Origin: Paractinoplanes pyxinae
Lineage (GTDB): Bacteria; Actinomycetota; Actinomycetes; Mycobacteriales; Micromonosporaceae
Direction of reading: 5' to 3'
Assembly (NCBI RefSeq): GCF_026626335.1
Contig: NZ_JAPNTZ010000001.1
Location: forward strand, 186,001-250,000
DNA length: 64,000 nt
The notes under the pieces were generated by a model. The model saw only the letters and a program-made list of their open reading frames with translations. It did no database searches and was not told the DNA's origin. Shown here one piece after another: positions 46,587-55,561 of the stretch (position 1 is the first letter of the stretch; the number at the start of each line of letters is the position of its first letter). A program made the position numbers and the translations under genes.

Positions 46587-47837
46587 GCTCGGGGTAACCC
46601 CGTCGGCGCTGTCATCGGGGCCCTCACCTGCAGCCGGCTGGCCGAACGGCGGGGCCGGCACGGCACCCTGCTCCTCATCGGCATCGTCTTCGTCGTCGGG
46701 TCGCTGGCCGCCTCGCTCTCACCCGATCCGATCACCCTGTCGCTCAGCCGACTGGTGCTGGGCTTCGCAGTCGGTGGCGCCACCCAGACCGCGCCCGTGT
46801 ACGTGGCCGAGCTGGCGCCGACCGCCTACCGCGGGCGGCTGGTGCTCTTCTTCCAGATCGCCATCGGCGTCGGCATCGTCATCGCCACCATCACCGGCGC
46901 GGCCGAGGTCATCGACTGGCGCGTGGCGATCGGCATGGCCGCCGTGCCCGCCGCCATCATGTTCGCGCTGATGCTGAGGCTGCCGGAGAGCCCGCGCTGG
47001 CTCGCGCGAGAGGGCCACCTGGACCGGGCCCGGCAGGCGCTGGAGCGGGTGCGGCCCCAGGGCAGCGACCTGTCCGGGGAACTGCGCGAGATCGAGGACA
47101 ACGCGCAGGCCGAGAAGGGGGCCGGCACCCGCGGGTGGGCCGGGCTGAAGGCGGCCTGGGTGCGGCCGGCGCTCGTGGTGGGCTGCGGGCTGGCGATCTT
47201 CACCCAGCTCTCCGGCATCGAGATGATCGTCTATTACACGCCCACGATCCTGACCGACAACGGCTTCCCGGACTCGACCGCGCTGCGGGTGTCGGTCGCC
47301 CTCGGCCTGACCTACCTGATCGCGCAGCTCATCGGCTTGTCCATCATCGACCGGGTGGGCCGGCGCCGCCTGACGCTGCTGACGCTGCCGTGCGCCGCGG
47401 TCGCGCTCATCGTGCTCGGCGCCTTCTTCGTGACCGGCCACGACGGCAAGTCGATGATCCCCTGGATCGTCGGGACCCTGATCGCCTTCATGGCCTTCAC
47501 CGCCGGGGGGATCCAGCTCATGGGCTGGCTGACCGGCTCCAAGATCTATCCGCTGGCCACCCGGGCGGCGGGCGCCGCGGCGCAGTCGGCCTCGCTGTGG
47601 GGCACCAACGTGCTGATCACGCTGACGGTGCTGAGCACCATGAAGGCGATCGGCACGGGGCAGACGTTCTGGATGTACGCCGTCTTCAACCTCGTCGCGT
47701 TCGCCTTCCTCTATCGGAAGATGCCCGAGCTGACCGGCCGCAGCCTCGAGGAGATCGAGAACCGGCTGGAAGAGGGACAGTTCACCCCGGCCGCGTTCGC
47801 CCGGCGGGACTCGACGGCCGGCGTCAGGGCCGGGTGA
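46587..47837 (+). pseudogene. sugar porter (MFS), 5'-truncated
   Basis: The frame matches MFS sugar porters from within helix 2 onward: NPVGAVIGALTCSRLAERRGRHG (normally GxxxGRR after helix 2), PVYVAELAPTAYRGRLV, LPESPRWLAREG, and GxxxxGRRRLTLL after helix 8. The N-terminal ~55-60 residues, including helix 1 and the first half of helix 2, are missing. No ATG/GTG precedes the homology; the frame runs straight back through the ABM gene in another phase. The downstream part (to EGQFTPAAFARR) is intact and about 415 residues long. It looks like a deletion that joined the ABM gene's 3' end to this gene's interior. Confidence 0.75.
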
Positions 47838-47854
47838 CGGCAGACACACGCTCC

Positions 47855-47892
47855 GAAACGTGGGCGTCACACATGAGCAATGGGCGGGAAAC
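47855..47892 (+). promoter_or_regulatory. putative GlnR binding region, four 5-mers spaced by 11
   Basis: GAAAC (47855-47859), GTCAC (47866-47870), GCAAT (47877-47881) and GAAAC (47888-47892) start exactly 11 bases apart, the gTnAc/GaAAc-n6 alternation described for Streptomyces GlnR. It lies about 67-104 bases upstream of the glnII start, where nitrogen control is expected. Confidence 0.65.
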
Positions 47893-47958
47893 CGGGTGTT
47901 GCCAGGCTGGCCACGTCACCGCGCAGGCCGTACAGCTAATCCCCGGAGGATGTGGATC

Positions 47959-48987
47959 GTGAGCTTCAAGGCAGAGTACATCTGGATCGACGGCACCGAG
48001 CCGACGGCGAAGCTCCGCTCCAAGACGAAGATCCTGGACGACCAGGCCAAGGGGGCCGAGCTGCCGATCTGGGGCTTCGACGGCTCGTCGACCAACCAGG
48101 CCGAGGGCCACTCCTCCGACCGGGTGCTCAAGCCGGTCTTCACCTGCCCCGACCCGATCCGCGGCGGCGACCACATCCTCGTGCTGTGCGAGGTGCTGAA
48201 CATCGACATGACGCCGCACGAGTCCAACACCCGGGCCGTGCTGGCCGAGGTCGCGGAGCGGTTCGCCGGGCAGGCGCCGATCTTCGGCATCGAGCAGGAG
48301 TACACGTTCTTCGACGGCGCCCGCCCGCTCGGCTTCCCGGCCGGCGGCTTCCCGGCCCCGCAGGGCGGCTACTACTGCGGTGTCGGCGCCGACGAGATCT
48401 TCGGCCGTGACGTCGTCGAGGCGCACCTGGAGAACTGCCTCAAGGCGGGCCTGACCATCTCGGGCATCAACGCCGAGGTCATGCCCGGCCAGTGGGAGTT
48501 CCAGGTCGGCCCGCTGGCGCCGCTCGAGGTGGCCGACCAGCTGTGGGTGGCCCGCTGGCTGCTCTACCGCACGGCCGAGGACTTCAAGATCTCGGCCACG
48601 CTCGACCCGAAGCCGGTGAAGGGCGACTGGAACGGCGCCGGGGCGCACACCAACTTCTCGACCAAGGCGATGCGCGAGGGCTACGACGCCATCATCACCG
48701 CGTGCGAGGCGCTGGGCGAGGGCTCGAAGCCGATGGACCACGTCAAGAACTACGGCGCCGGCATCGACGACCGCCTGACCGGCCTGCACGAGACCGCCCC
48801 GTGGAACGAGTACAGCTACGGCGTCTCCGACCGCGGCGCCTCGGTGCGCATCCCGTGGCAGGTCGAGAAGGACGGCAAGGGCTACATCGAGGACCGCCGG
48901 CCCAACGCCAACGTCGACCCGTACGTCGTGACCCGCCTCATCACCGACACCTGCTGCTCCGCCCTGGAGAAGGCCGGTCAGGCGTAG
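47959..48987 (+). CDS. glnII: glutamine synthetase II (eukaryotic-type)
   Basis: 342 residues from GTG 47959 (GGAGG nine bases upstream; ATG 47950 is too close to it). It lacks the GSI Tyr-adenylylation region and has the GSII layout: YIWIDGTEPTAKLRSKTKIL, WGFDGSSTNQAEGHSSD, FGIEQEYTFFD, GINAEVMPGQWEFQVGP, GAHTNFSTKAMR and RGASVRIPW. It condenses ammonium and glutamate using ATP in the cytosol, as an octamer/decamer. A GlnR-type site lies upstream. The convergent LAL regulator overlaps its end by 10 bases. Confidence 0.96.
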   Translation: MSFKAEYIWIDGTEPTAKLRSKTKILDDQAKGAELPIWGFDGSSTNQAEGHSSDRVLKPVFTCPDPIRGGDHILVLCEVLNIDMTPHESNTRAVLAEVAERFAGQAPIFGIEQEYTFFDGARPLGFPAGGFPAPQGGYYCGVGADEIFGRDVVEAHLENCLKAGLTISGINAEVMPGQWEFQVGPLAPLEVADQLWVARWLLYRTAEDFKISATLDPKPVKGDWNGAGAHTNFSTKAMREGYDAIITACEALGEGSKPMDHVKNYGAGIDDRLTGLHETAPWNEYSYGVSDRGASVRIPWQVEKDGKGYIEDRRPNANVDPYVVTRLITDTCCSALEKAGQA

Positions 48988-51671
48988 GCGTTTCCCCGCG
49001 TGGCGCCGATCAGCTCCGGGTGGTCCCGGAGCTGCCGGCGTGACGTGAGGCCGAGCTTGCGGAAGATGCTGCGCAGGTGGGCGTCGACCGTGCGCTTGCT
49101 GACGAAGAGCTGACCTGCCACCTCGTTGGAGGTGGCGCCGGCTCCGACCAGGCGGGCGACGGCCACCTCCTGCATGGTGAGTTTTTCGTACGGGTGCTCG
49201 GACCGGGAGTGCACCCGCTCGCCGGTGGCCCGCAGCTCGTCGGCCGCGCGCCGGGCGAAGCCGTCCTGCCCGGCCGTCTCGAGCAGGTCGTACGCGGTGT
49301 GCAGCTGCACCCGGCAGTCGCGGCGCCGGCCCTGGCGGCGCAGCCATTCCCCGTACAGCAGATGGGCCCGGCCCAGGTACGGCGTGAGCCGGCCGTCGGC
49401 CAGCAGGTCGACGGCCTCGCGGTAGTCGTTCTCGTTCCCGGTCACCAGCCCGCGCGCATAGGCGGCGATGCCCCGCCCGGTCGCGGTTCCGCTGGCCTCG
49501 GTGCGTTCGGCCAACGTGGCCAGGGCTTCGGCCGCGACGGCGGGCTCGTCGCAGCGGACCGCCGCCTCGACCAGTTCGGGCAGCGCCGGTCCGATTAGGA
49601 AGATGCCGCCGGGCTCGACGGCCCGGCGGGCGGCGGCCAGCGCGGCCGGGTAGTCGGCCAGCCCGTTGTGCAGGGTGGCCGCCGTCGCGTGCAGGTTGGT
49701 GACCCACCCGGCCTGGTCGGGCTCGGCTGCTATCGCCGCCGCCAGCTGGAGAAATTCGTCGCGGCGGCCGCGCTGGGCGGCCAGGTGCAGCCGGTGGTAC
49801 AGCAGCGGGGCGGCGTCGGTGGCGTCGGCGACGGCCGCCTCCTCGGCGGTGGCCGCGAGGGCCTGCCCCGGATCGCCGGTCAGGACGATCGCCTCGACCG
49901 CCTTCTGGGCCAGGCCGAGCCGCAGCAGCAGCGGGGATCCGGTGGCCCGGCCCGTCTTCACCAGCCATTCGGTGATGGCGGCGTGGGTGTCCGGGTCCCA
50001 CAGCTCGACGGCGACCATGGTGGCCAGCGCCGGCCGCCGGGCCCGGGTCGTGTCGTCGTCGATGGCCCGGCGCAGCAGCGGAGCGGCGGCCCGGTAGCCG
50101 TCGGTGACCAGCGCCAGCAGAGCATCCAGCAGATCGGGCGAGGCCGAGGCGGGCGCCGAGGCGCGGGCGGCCGCGACCACCTGACCGACGACACCGCCGG
50201 CCCGGCCCACGACCAGGCTCATCTCGAGGGCGTCGAGGAACCAGCCGCGGGCCCGTTGCGGGTCCAGGGTGGACAGCCGCCGGGCGGCGCTCACCATCAG
50301 CATCGGCCCGGCGCCGTCGCGATGCCGGGCGAACGCCGTGCGGCCGCGCAGCAGCTCGGCCTGCGCCCGCTGCAGCTCGCTGAGCCCGGCGTTGTCGAGC
50401 GTGGTGAGCAGGGCGATCGCCTTGTCGGTGGCCCCGGCGTCGAAACTCGCCTGGGCGGCGGCCAGGGTCCGCTCGATCCGGAGCTCCGGATCGAGCGAGA
50501 GCGCCACCGAGCGTTCGAGGAAGGCGGCCGCCGCGGCCACCCCGCCTCGGGACTGCGCACGGGCGGCACACCGGTCGAGCTGGGCCGCGACCTCGTCGTC
50601 GGGCCCGGCGCAGGCCTGGGCCCGGTGCCAGGCCTGCCGGTCGGGCGCCGTGCCGGGGTCGGTGGCGTCGGCCAGGGCGCGGTGGGCGGTGCGGCGCTCG
50701 GCGTCCCCGGCCGCCCGGTACACCGCGGAGCGGGCCAGCGGGTGGCAGAAGCTGACGCGGTGGCCGAACGCCGCCAGGCCGGTGCCGGCCGCCTCGGCGC
50801 TCGTGCTCGTCAGATCGAGGCCGAGGTGATGGGCCGCGCTCCACAGCAGGCCCGGATCGCCGGTCGGGTCGGCGCTCGCGAGGATCAGCAGCAGCCGGGC
50901 GTGGCCGGACAGGCCGGTCAGCCGGGCCCGGAAGCCGTGCTCGATCCAGGCCGGCACCGAGGAATTGTCGGGCGGCTCGAACCCGCCGGCTCGGGGCAGT
51001 TCGAGCAGGGCCAGCGGGCTGCCCTGGGCCTCGGCCACCAGCCGGTCGCGCACCTGGTCGTCCAGCGGGAACGGGCTGCGCTCGGCCAGCAGGGTACGGG
51101 CCTGGTCGTCGGTGAGGCCGCGGAGAAGCACCTCGGGCAGCTCGTCGAATTCATCGGCGCGCTCCCCGATGCGTACGGCGAAAAGCAGGGCGACCGGATC
51201 GGTGGCCAGCCGCCGGGCGAGGAACCGCAGGACCTTCGCCGACGCGCCGTCCAGCCATTGCGCGTCGTCGACCCGGCACAGCAACGGCTGCGACCGGGCG
51301 GCCGCCGACATCAGGCCGAGCACCCCCAGCCCGACCTCGAACTCGCCCGGGGTGCCCTCGGCCATCCCGAAGGCCACCCGCAGCGCGTCGCGGTGCCGGG
51401 GCGGCAGATCGTCCAGGTGCTCGAGCAGCGGCACACAGAGCTGGTGCAGGCCGGAGTACGGCAGCTCCTGCTCGAACTCCGACCCGAAGGCGTCGACCAC
51501 GCGGAACGAGGGCGCGGCGCGTACGGCGTGATCCAGCAACGCCGTCTTGCCGATGCCCGCCTCGCCCCGCACCACCAGCGCCCCGCCGCGACCGTCGCGC
51601 GCCGCGGCGGTCAGCGCCTCGATGCGCCGCGTTTCGTCGAGCCGGCCGACCAGGGCCGGCGAAGTGTGCAT
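48978..51671 (-). CDS. LAL-type LuxR regulator (AAA ATPase + HTH), copy 1
   Basis: 897 residues. N-terminal ATPase: Walker A GEAGIGKTALL, Walker B LLCRVDDAQWLDGASA. A long TPR-like helical region occupies roughly residues 350-820. The C-terminal LuxR helix-turn-helix reads LTMQEVAVARLVGAGATSNEVAGQLFVSKRTVDAHLRSIFRKLGLTSR. Such proteins activate transcription using ATP binding and an inducer, often for maltose-like sugars or secondary metabolites. It converges on glnII with a 10-base overlap. The second and third copies lie at 58791 and 61633. Confidence 0.92.
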   Translation of the reverse strand: MHTSPALVGRLDETRRIEALTAAARDGRGGALVVRGEAGIGKTALLDHAVRAAPSFRVVDAFGSEFEQELPYSGLHQLCVPLLEHLDDLPPRHRDALRVAFGMAEGTPGEFEVGLGVLGLMSAAARSQPLLCRVDDAQWLDGASAKVLRFLARRLATDPVALLFAVRIGERADEFDELPEVLLRGLTDDQARTLLAERSPFPLDDQVRDRLVAEAQGSPLALLELPRAGGFEPPDNSSVPAWIEHGFRARLTGLSGHARLLLILASADPTGDPGLLWSAAHHLGLDLTSTSAEAAGTGLAAFGHRVSFCHPLARSAVYRAAGDAERRTAHRALADATDPGTAPDRQAWHRAQACAGPDDEVAAQLDRCAARAQSRGGVAAAAAFLERSVALSLDPELRIERTLAAAQASFDAGATDKAIALLTTLDNAGLSELQRAQAELLRGRTAFARHRDGAGPMLMVSAARRLSTLDPQRARGWFLDALEMSLVVGRAGGVVGQVVAAARASAPASASPDLLDALLALVTDGYRAAAPLLRRAIDDDTTRARRPALATMVAVELWDPDTHAAITEWLVKTGRATGSPLLLRLGLAQKAVEAIVLTGDPGQALAATAEEAAVADATDAAPLLYHRLHLAAQRGRRDEFLQLAAAIAAEPDQAGWVTNLHATAATLHNGLADYPAALAAARRAVEPGGIFLIGPALPELVEAAVRCDEPAVAAEALATLAERTEASGTATGRGIAAYARGLVTGNENDYREAVDLLADGRLTPYLGRAHLLYGEWLRRQGRRRDCRVQLHTAYDLLETAGQDGFARRAADELRATGERVHSRSEHPYEKLTMQEVAVARLVGAGATSNEVAGQLFVSKRTVDAHLRSIFRKLGLTSRRQLRDHPELIGATRGNAYA

Positions 51672-51693
51672 GGCACCACCGTAGAGAACCGGA

Positions 51694-52707
51694 TCACTCC
51701 CCGGTCAGGATGACCTTGCCCGCCACCGTGTGCGACTCGGCCAGCGCCATCGCCTCGGCCGCCCGGTTCAGCGGGAACGTCGCCGCGATCTGCGGGGTGA
51801 GCACGCCCTCGGCGAGCAGCTTGAACACCGCCGCGAGGTCTTCGTGGTGCCGCCTCTTGGAGGCGGCGGCCCAGAAGTTGTAGAAGCGGGCGCTGCGGTT
51901 GTTGGGCGACAAGTGCCACATCCACAGCTGCGAGAACAGGTTCAGGAAGGTCAGCTGGGGCGAGCCCGGGCTGTTCTTGTCGGCCGCCGTCCCGTACGAG
52001 ACCAGCGTCCCGCCCTTGCGCACGAGCCGCCACGACTTCTTGAGCCCGTCCCCGCCGACGTGGTCGAACACGGCGTCCACCCCGTCCGGGGCATGGTGGG
52101 CGATTTGCGCGTACGCGTCGGGGTCGCGGTAGTCGACCGGGATCGCGCCGAGCTCGCGCACCAGGCCGTGGTGCCGGGCCGAGGCCGTGCCGACGACCGT
52201 GATGCCGGCGTGCCGGGCCAGCTGCACGAGCGTGGACCCGACACCCCCGTTCGCGCCCAGCACCACGATCGTCTGCCCGGCCCGCACTCGCGCCACCCGG
52301 TACAACATCTGATACGCGGTGACGCCGTTGACCACGACGGTCTCGGCATCGGCCGCGCCCACCCCGTCCGGCACCGCCACCAGGGCCGCCGCGTCGGTCA
52401 CCAGGTGGCTGGCCCAGGCCCCGACCTTGGTGACCACCGCGAACCGCCGCCCGGCCGGCCCCGAATCCACGCCGTGGCCGGTCGCGGTCACCGTTCCGAC
52501 GGCGTCGTAGCCGGGCACGAACGGGAACGGCGGCTGGCCGAAGTAGCGGCCGAGGCGCATCTGCTGCTCGGCGAACGAGACCCCGGTCGCCTCGACGCGC
52601 AGCACGACCTGGCCCGGGCCGGGCGGCGGCAGGTCACGGGTGCGGACCTGCAGGCCGCTCGGCTCGACGACGCCGGGCAGGACGATTTCGGTGGCGGTAA
52701 CAGTCAC
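51694..52707 (-). CDS. zinc-free medium-chain dehydrogenase/reductase (quinone-reductase-like)
   Basis: 337 residues from GTG 52707. GroES-like N-terminal domain (VLRVEATGVSFAEQQMRLGRYFGQPPFPFVPGYDAVGTV) then Rossmann domain with VLGANGGVGSTLVQLARHAG. The structural zinc cysteines and catalytic-zinc Cys/His pattern of true alcohol dehydrogenases are absent, so it belongs to the QOR/NADPH-dependent reductase branch. The FDHVGGDGLKKSWRLVRKGGTLVSYG and VFKLLAEGVLTPQIAATFPLNRAAEAM blocks support this. It would reduce an enone or quinone. A LAL regulator begins 22 bases downstream on the same strand. Confidence 0.9.
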   Translation of the reverse strand: MTVTATEIVLPGVVEPSGLQVRTRDLPPPGPGQVVLRVEATGVSFAEQQMRLGRYFGQPPFPFVPGYDAVGTVTATGHGVDSGPAGRRFAVVTKVGAWASHLVTDAAALVAVPDGVGAADAETVVVNGVTAYQMLYRVARVRAGQTIVVLGANGGVGSTLVQLARHAGITVVGTASARHHGLVRELGAIPVDYRDPDAYAQIAHHAPDGVDAVFDHVGGDGLKKSWRLVRKGGTLVSYGTAADKNSPGSPQLTFLNLFSQLWMWHLSPNNRSARFYNFWAAASKRRHHEDLAAVFKLLAEGVLTPQIAATFPLNRAAEAMALAESHTVAGKVILTGE

Positions 52708-52782
52708 CCGCCGAGTGTGTCCGGGGTCCGGTGCCGGCGGCCTCGGCGAGAGTTGCCTAATCGGCGATCGGTGACGGCCCGG

Positions 52783-54588
52783 CTACTCGGGCGCGTGCTC
52801 CGACGAGTACGGGGTGGTGACCCCGGCGTACGCCAAATGCATGATCATCCCGTCGGCGCCGTGCTGGAAGTTGTGGCAGTGGTCCATCCAGATGCCCGGG
52901 TTGTCGGCCCGGAACTCGATCTCGTAGACCTCGCCGCCGGCGATGTTGAGCGTGTCGGTCCACCACGGGCTGCCCGAGGCCGGCTCGCCGTTGCGGGCGA
53001 GCACCCGGACGCGATGGCCGTGCAGGTGGAACGGGTGGTTGATGATGCTGCGGCTGGCGATCCGCATCCGCACCCGGTCGCCCCGGCCGACTTCGAGGGT
53101 GGGCACGGCGGGGTAGAGGCGCCCGTTGATCAGGCTGCTGACGTACGACAACCGGCCCTGGCTGAACCCGAAGCCGTCGTCCAGCCGCAGGTCGAACGTC
53201 TTGTCGTGGCCGCCCAGCACCGGTTCCGAGCCCGAGCCGTACGTCAGGGGGTCGAACTGCCCGCCGCCGGTGTCCGGGGCTTGGCCGGCCGAGCCGTTGG
53301 GACTGAAGGTGAGCGCGGCATCCGGGCTGCCGAGCGTGACCGGGCCGGCCGGCATCGTGAAGGCGACGTCGTAGCGGCCGCCCGCCGCCAGCAGCAACTC
53401 GGTGCCCGGCTCGAGCGGGGTGGCGCCCTGCACCGCGTTGCCGTCGATCGCCGTCACCCGGAACGGGGCGCCGCTCACCCGGACGGTCTGCGGCTCCTCG
53501 GAGCTGTTGACCGCGCGGACCAGCACCTCGCGACCGGCCGGCGCGGTCTCGCCGGTGGGCCGGTCGTTGCGGTCGAGCGCGACGACGTCCCCGTCCGGCC
53601 CGGGCCAGGCGTGGGTGAACACCGTACGGTCCAGGCCTTCGAAGGTCGCCGGCTCCTCGACGATCAGGGCGCCGAACAAGCCCTTCTTGACGTTGAGCAG
53701 GCCGTCCCGGTGCGTGTGGTACCAGAAAGTGCCCGACCGGTTGGGCACGAACCGGTAGACGTGCCGCTGCCCCGGGGCGACGGCGTCCTGGGTCACGCCG
53801 GGCACGCCGTCCTCGGCGTTGGGCACGTCGACGCCGTGCCAGTGGATGGTCACGCCCTCGTCCACGTTCTCGTTGACCAGGGTGACCTCGACCAGCTGGC
53901 CCCGCTTGACCCGGAGCTGCGGGCCGGGCGAGGAGCCGTTGAAGGTCAGTCCTGCCACGGCGAGCCCGGAAGCCAGGTGCACCGACGTTCTCGCGGCGAC
54001 AAATGTTTCGCGTACGGCGGGAACTTGGTCTTTCGGCCCGGCCAGCTGACCCACCGCGAGTGGCCCCGAACCGCCGTGCTCGTGCCCGTCGGCGGACGCG
54101 TCGGCCCGGCCGGCGAGCACCAGCGTGGTCGCCGGGACCAGCAGAAGCGCGACCCCCACCCACGGCAACCGGGCCAGCCGCGACGCCGATGACCGCCACC
54201 GCCCGACCGCCACCGAGAGCCAGAAGACGACCCCCAGCCCGACGGCCGACCCGGCGAGAACCAGAACGGTGTCCTGCGGAGCGAACGGCGCCAGCAGCCA
54301 CCACACCGACAGCACCCCGCCCGACGCGGCGAGGTTCGCGGTCGTACGACCGGGCCGCCAGACCGCCAACGCCGCCGGAAGCAACGCCAGCGGCACCTGC
54401 ACGCTCAGCCGGGAATCGGCCAGCAGCAGCCCGCCGGTCAGCAGCAGCAACGCCACGACCAACCGGCCCGCGGCCAGCCCGGCCAGCACAGACAGCCAGC
54501 GGCGGGAAGCCCGCAGCCCGGCCACGGGCGCCGCGATCAGCGTCAGAACGGCCAGCGTCAGATCTACGTAAATCAGAATTCCGTACAC
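52783..54588 (-). CDS. multicopper oxidase fused to an N-terminal membrane domain
   Basis: 601 residues. The first ~165 contain about five membrane helices (IYVDLTLAVLTLIAAPVAG onward), then a cupredoxin region with copper sites HWHGVDVP (His249, His251), WYHTHRDG, HPFHLHGHRV and DHCHNFQHGADGMI. That order is type 2/3, 3, 1/2/3 and 1, so it is a three-domain laccase-like or copper-efflux oxidase. Most bacterial MCOs are soluble or have one anchor, so the fused multi-helix head is unusual. It oxidises phenols or Cu(I) on the outer membrane face. A TetR gene lies 61 bases upstream on the same strand. Confidence 0.88.
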   Translation of the reverse strand: MYGILIYVDLTLAVLTLIAAPVAGLRASRRWLSVLAGLAAGRLVVALLLLTGGLLLADSRLSVQVPLALLPAALAVWRPGRTTANLAASGGVLSVWWLLAPFAPQDTVLVLAGSAVGLGVVFWLSVAVGRWRSSASRLARLPWVGVALLLVPATTLVLAGRADASADGHEHGGSGPLAVGQLAGPKDQVPAVRETFVAARTSVHLASGLAVAGLTFNGSSPGPQLRVKRGQLVEVTLVNENVDEGVTIHWHGVDVPNAEDGVPGVTQDAVAPGQRHVYRFVPNRSGTFWYHTHRDGLLNVKKGLFGALIVEEPATFEGLDRTVFTHAWPGPDGDVVALDRNDRPTGETAPAGREVLVRAVNSSEEPQTVRVSGAPFRVTAIDGNAVQGATPLEPGTELLLAAGGRYDVAFTMPAGPVTLGSPDAALTFSPNGSAGQAPDTGGGQFDPLTYGSGSEPVLGGHDKTFDLRLDDGFGFSQGRLSYVSSLINGRLYPAVPTLEVGRGDRVRMRIASRSIINHPFHLHGHRVRVLARNGEPASGSPWWTDTLNIAGGEVYEIEFRADNPGIWMDHCHNFQHGADGMIMHLAYAGVTTPYSSEHAPE

Positions 54589-54634
54589 CGCACCACGGTG
54601 CGGCGCTCACCGGCCCGGCCGCGTCGGCAGGAAC

Positions 54635-54656
54635 TGCCTAAGCGCACATCTAGGCA
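54635..54656. promoter_or_regulatory. inverted repeat TGCCTA-N10-TAGGCA
   Basis: A 6+6 inverted repeat separated by 10 bases, straddling the stop codon of the TetR gene (54650) and 46 bases ahead of the multicopper oxidase ATG. It could be a regulator site for the oxidase. The half TTGCCTA also appears at 52755, past the oxidase end. Confidence 0.35.
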
Positions 54657-55288
54657 AGGTGCGGCGGGACGGGCCGGCCGGTCGGGGTGACCGGGGCGGT
54701 CAGCATGCCGGCGATGGCGTCGGCCAGGAAGTCGCCGACGGCGAGCCACTGCGGATCCGAGCCGTCGCGTTCGGCGCGGCCCTCGACGTCGGCCGCGGTC
54801 GACGTGATGATGCGGGTGATCAGCCGGGTCCGGCCGGCGACCACGGTCCGGTCCAGGTGCTTGAGGTGGGTGACCATCGAGCGCCGGATCCGCAGCTGGT
54901 CGGGCCGGTCGTCGCTGAGTTCGACGATCAGCGGGAGGGCGGCCGGGTCGTGCAGGGCCTGACCCAGGAAGCGGGCCCGCCAGCTCGGCCGGGGCAGCGC
55001 CGCCAGCACCTGCATGGACGGCATGACGAAGCTGCGCACGTCCTCCAGCACGGATTCGGTCTTCGCCGTCTTCGCCGGCCGGTGTTCCAGCACGGCGTCG
55101 AGGTGCCGCGAGATGAGGGCCCGCAACAGGCCGTCCCGCCCGCCGAAGTGGTAGCGCACCGCCGAGTGGTTGGCGTTGCCGGCCGCCTCGCCCACCCGGC
55201 GGTCGGACACCGGCGCGGTGCCGGACTCGGCGAACAACCGTTCCGCGGCGTCGAGCAGCGCGGTCCGAGCCGATTCCGACCGCGCCAT
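54650..55288 (-). CDS. TetR family transcriptional regulator
   Basis: 212 residues from ATG 55288, behind GGAGG; the longer frame to 55432 has no ribosome site. The helix-turn-helix reads ARTALLDAAERLFAESGTAPVSDRRVGEAAGNANHSAVRYHFGGRDGLLRALI, with the NHSAVRYHFGGRDGL signature of a subgroup that controls efflux or stress genes. The C-terminal domain has HLKHLDRTVV and FLADAIAGML helices. It lies just upstream of the multicopper oxidase on the same strand and may regulate it. Confidence 0.9.
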   Translation of the reverse strand: MARSESARTALLDAAERLFAESGTAPVSDRRVGEAAGNANHSAVRYHFGGRDGLLRALISRHLDAVLEHRPAKTAKTESVLEDVRSFVMPSMQVLAALPRPSWRARFLGQALHDPAALPLIVELSDDRPDQLRIRRSMVTHLKHLDRTVVAGRTRLITRIITSTAADVEGRAERDGSDPQWLAVGDFLADAIAGMLTAPVTPTGRPVPPHLA

Positions 55289-55331
55289 CCTTCGCCTCCC
55301 GTGTCTCCCCGCGATCCTAGATACTGGCCCG

Positions 55332-55561
55332 GTGCCGCCGTGGAGAAGAGACCCGTGGGCGGTCGTCGTGCACCAGTGGATCCGGCAGTCGCGGGACGCC
55401 AAGGACGTGCTGGAGGGCGGCCGCCACGCCACGGCATCGTGCCGACCTTGGTCACCTCGTGGGGTGTCTTCGTCGCGCCGCTCACCGGAGAGCAGATCGG
55501 GGTGCTACGCCTGGATCCCGACGTCGAGAACATCGAGAAGATGGGCTGGGCCGGCCTGTGA
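55332..55561 (+). pseudogene. short conserved-looking ORF with probable frameshift
   Basis: Frame 1 from GTG 55332 reads VPPWRRDPWAVVVHQWIRQSRDAKDVLEGGRHA; after ~55430 the sensible sequence continues in another frame as GIVPTLVTSWGVFVAPLTG through VENIEKMGWAGL and stops at 55561, overlapping the next gene's GTG by four bases. The coupling and good composition suggest a small gene damaged by a one-base change. No family is recognised. It could also be chance. Confidence 0.3.

Noticed and set aside
47824-50844. 1006-residue minus-strand ORF covering glnII and part of LAL copy 1
   Set aside because: It runs through glnII and the LAL gene, whose frames have clear domains; composition is shadow-like.
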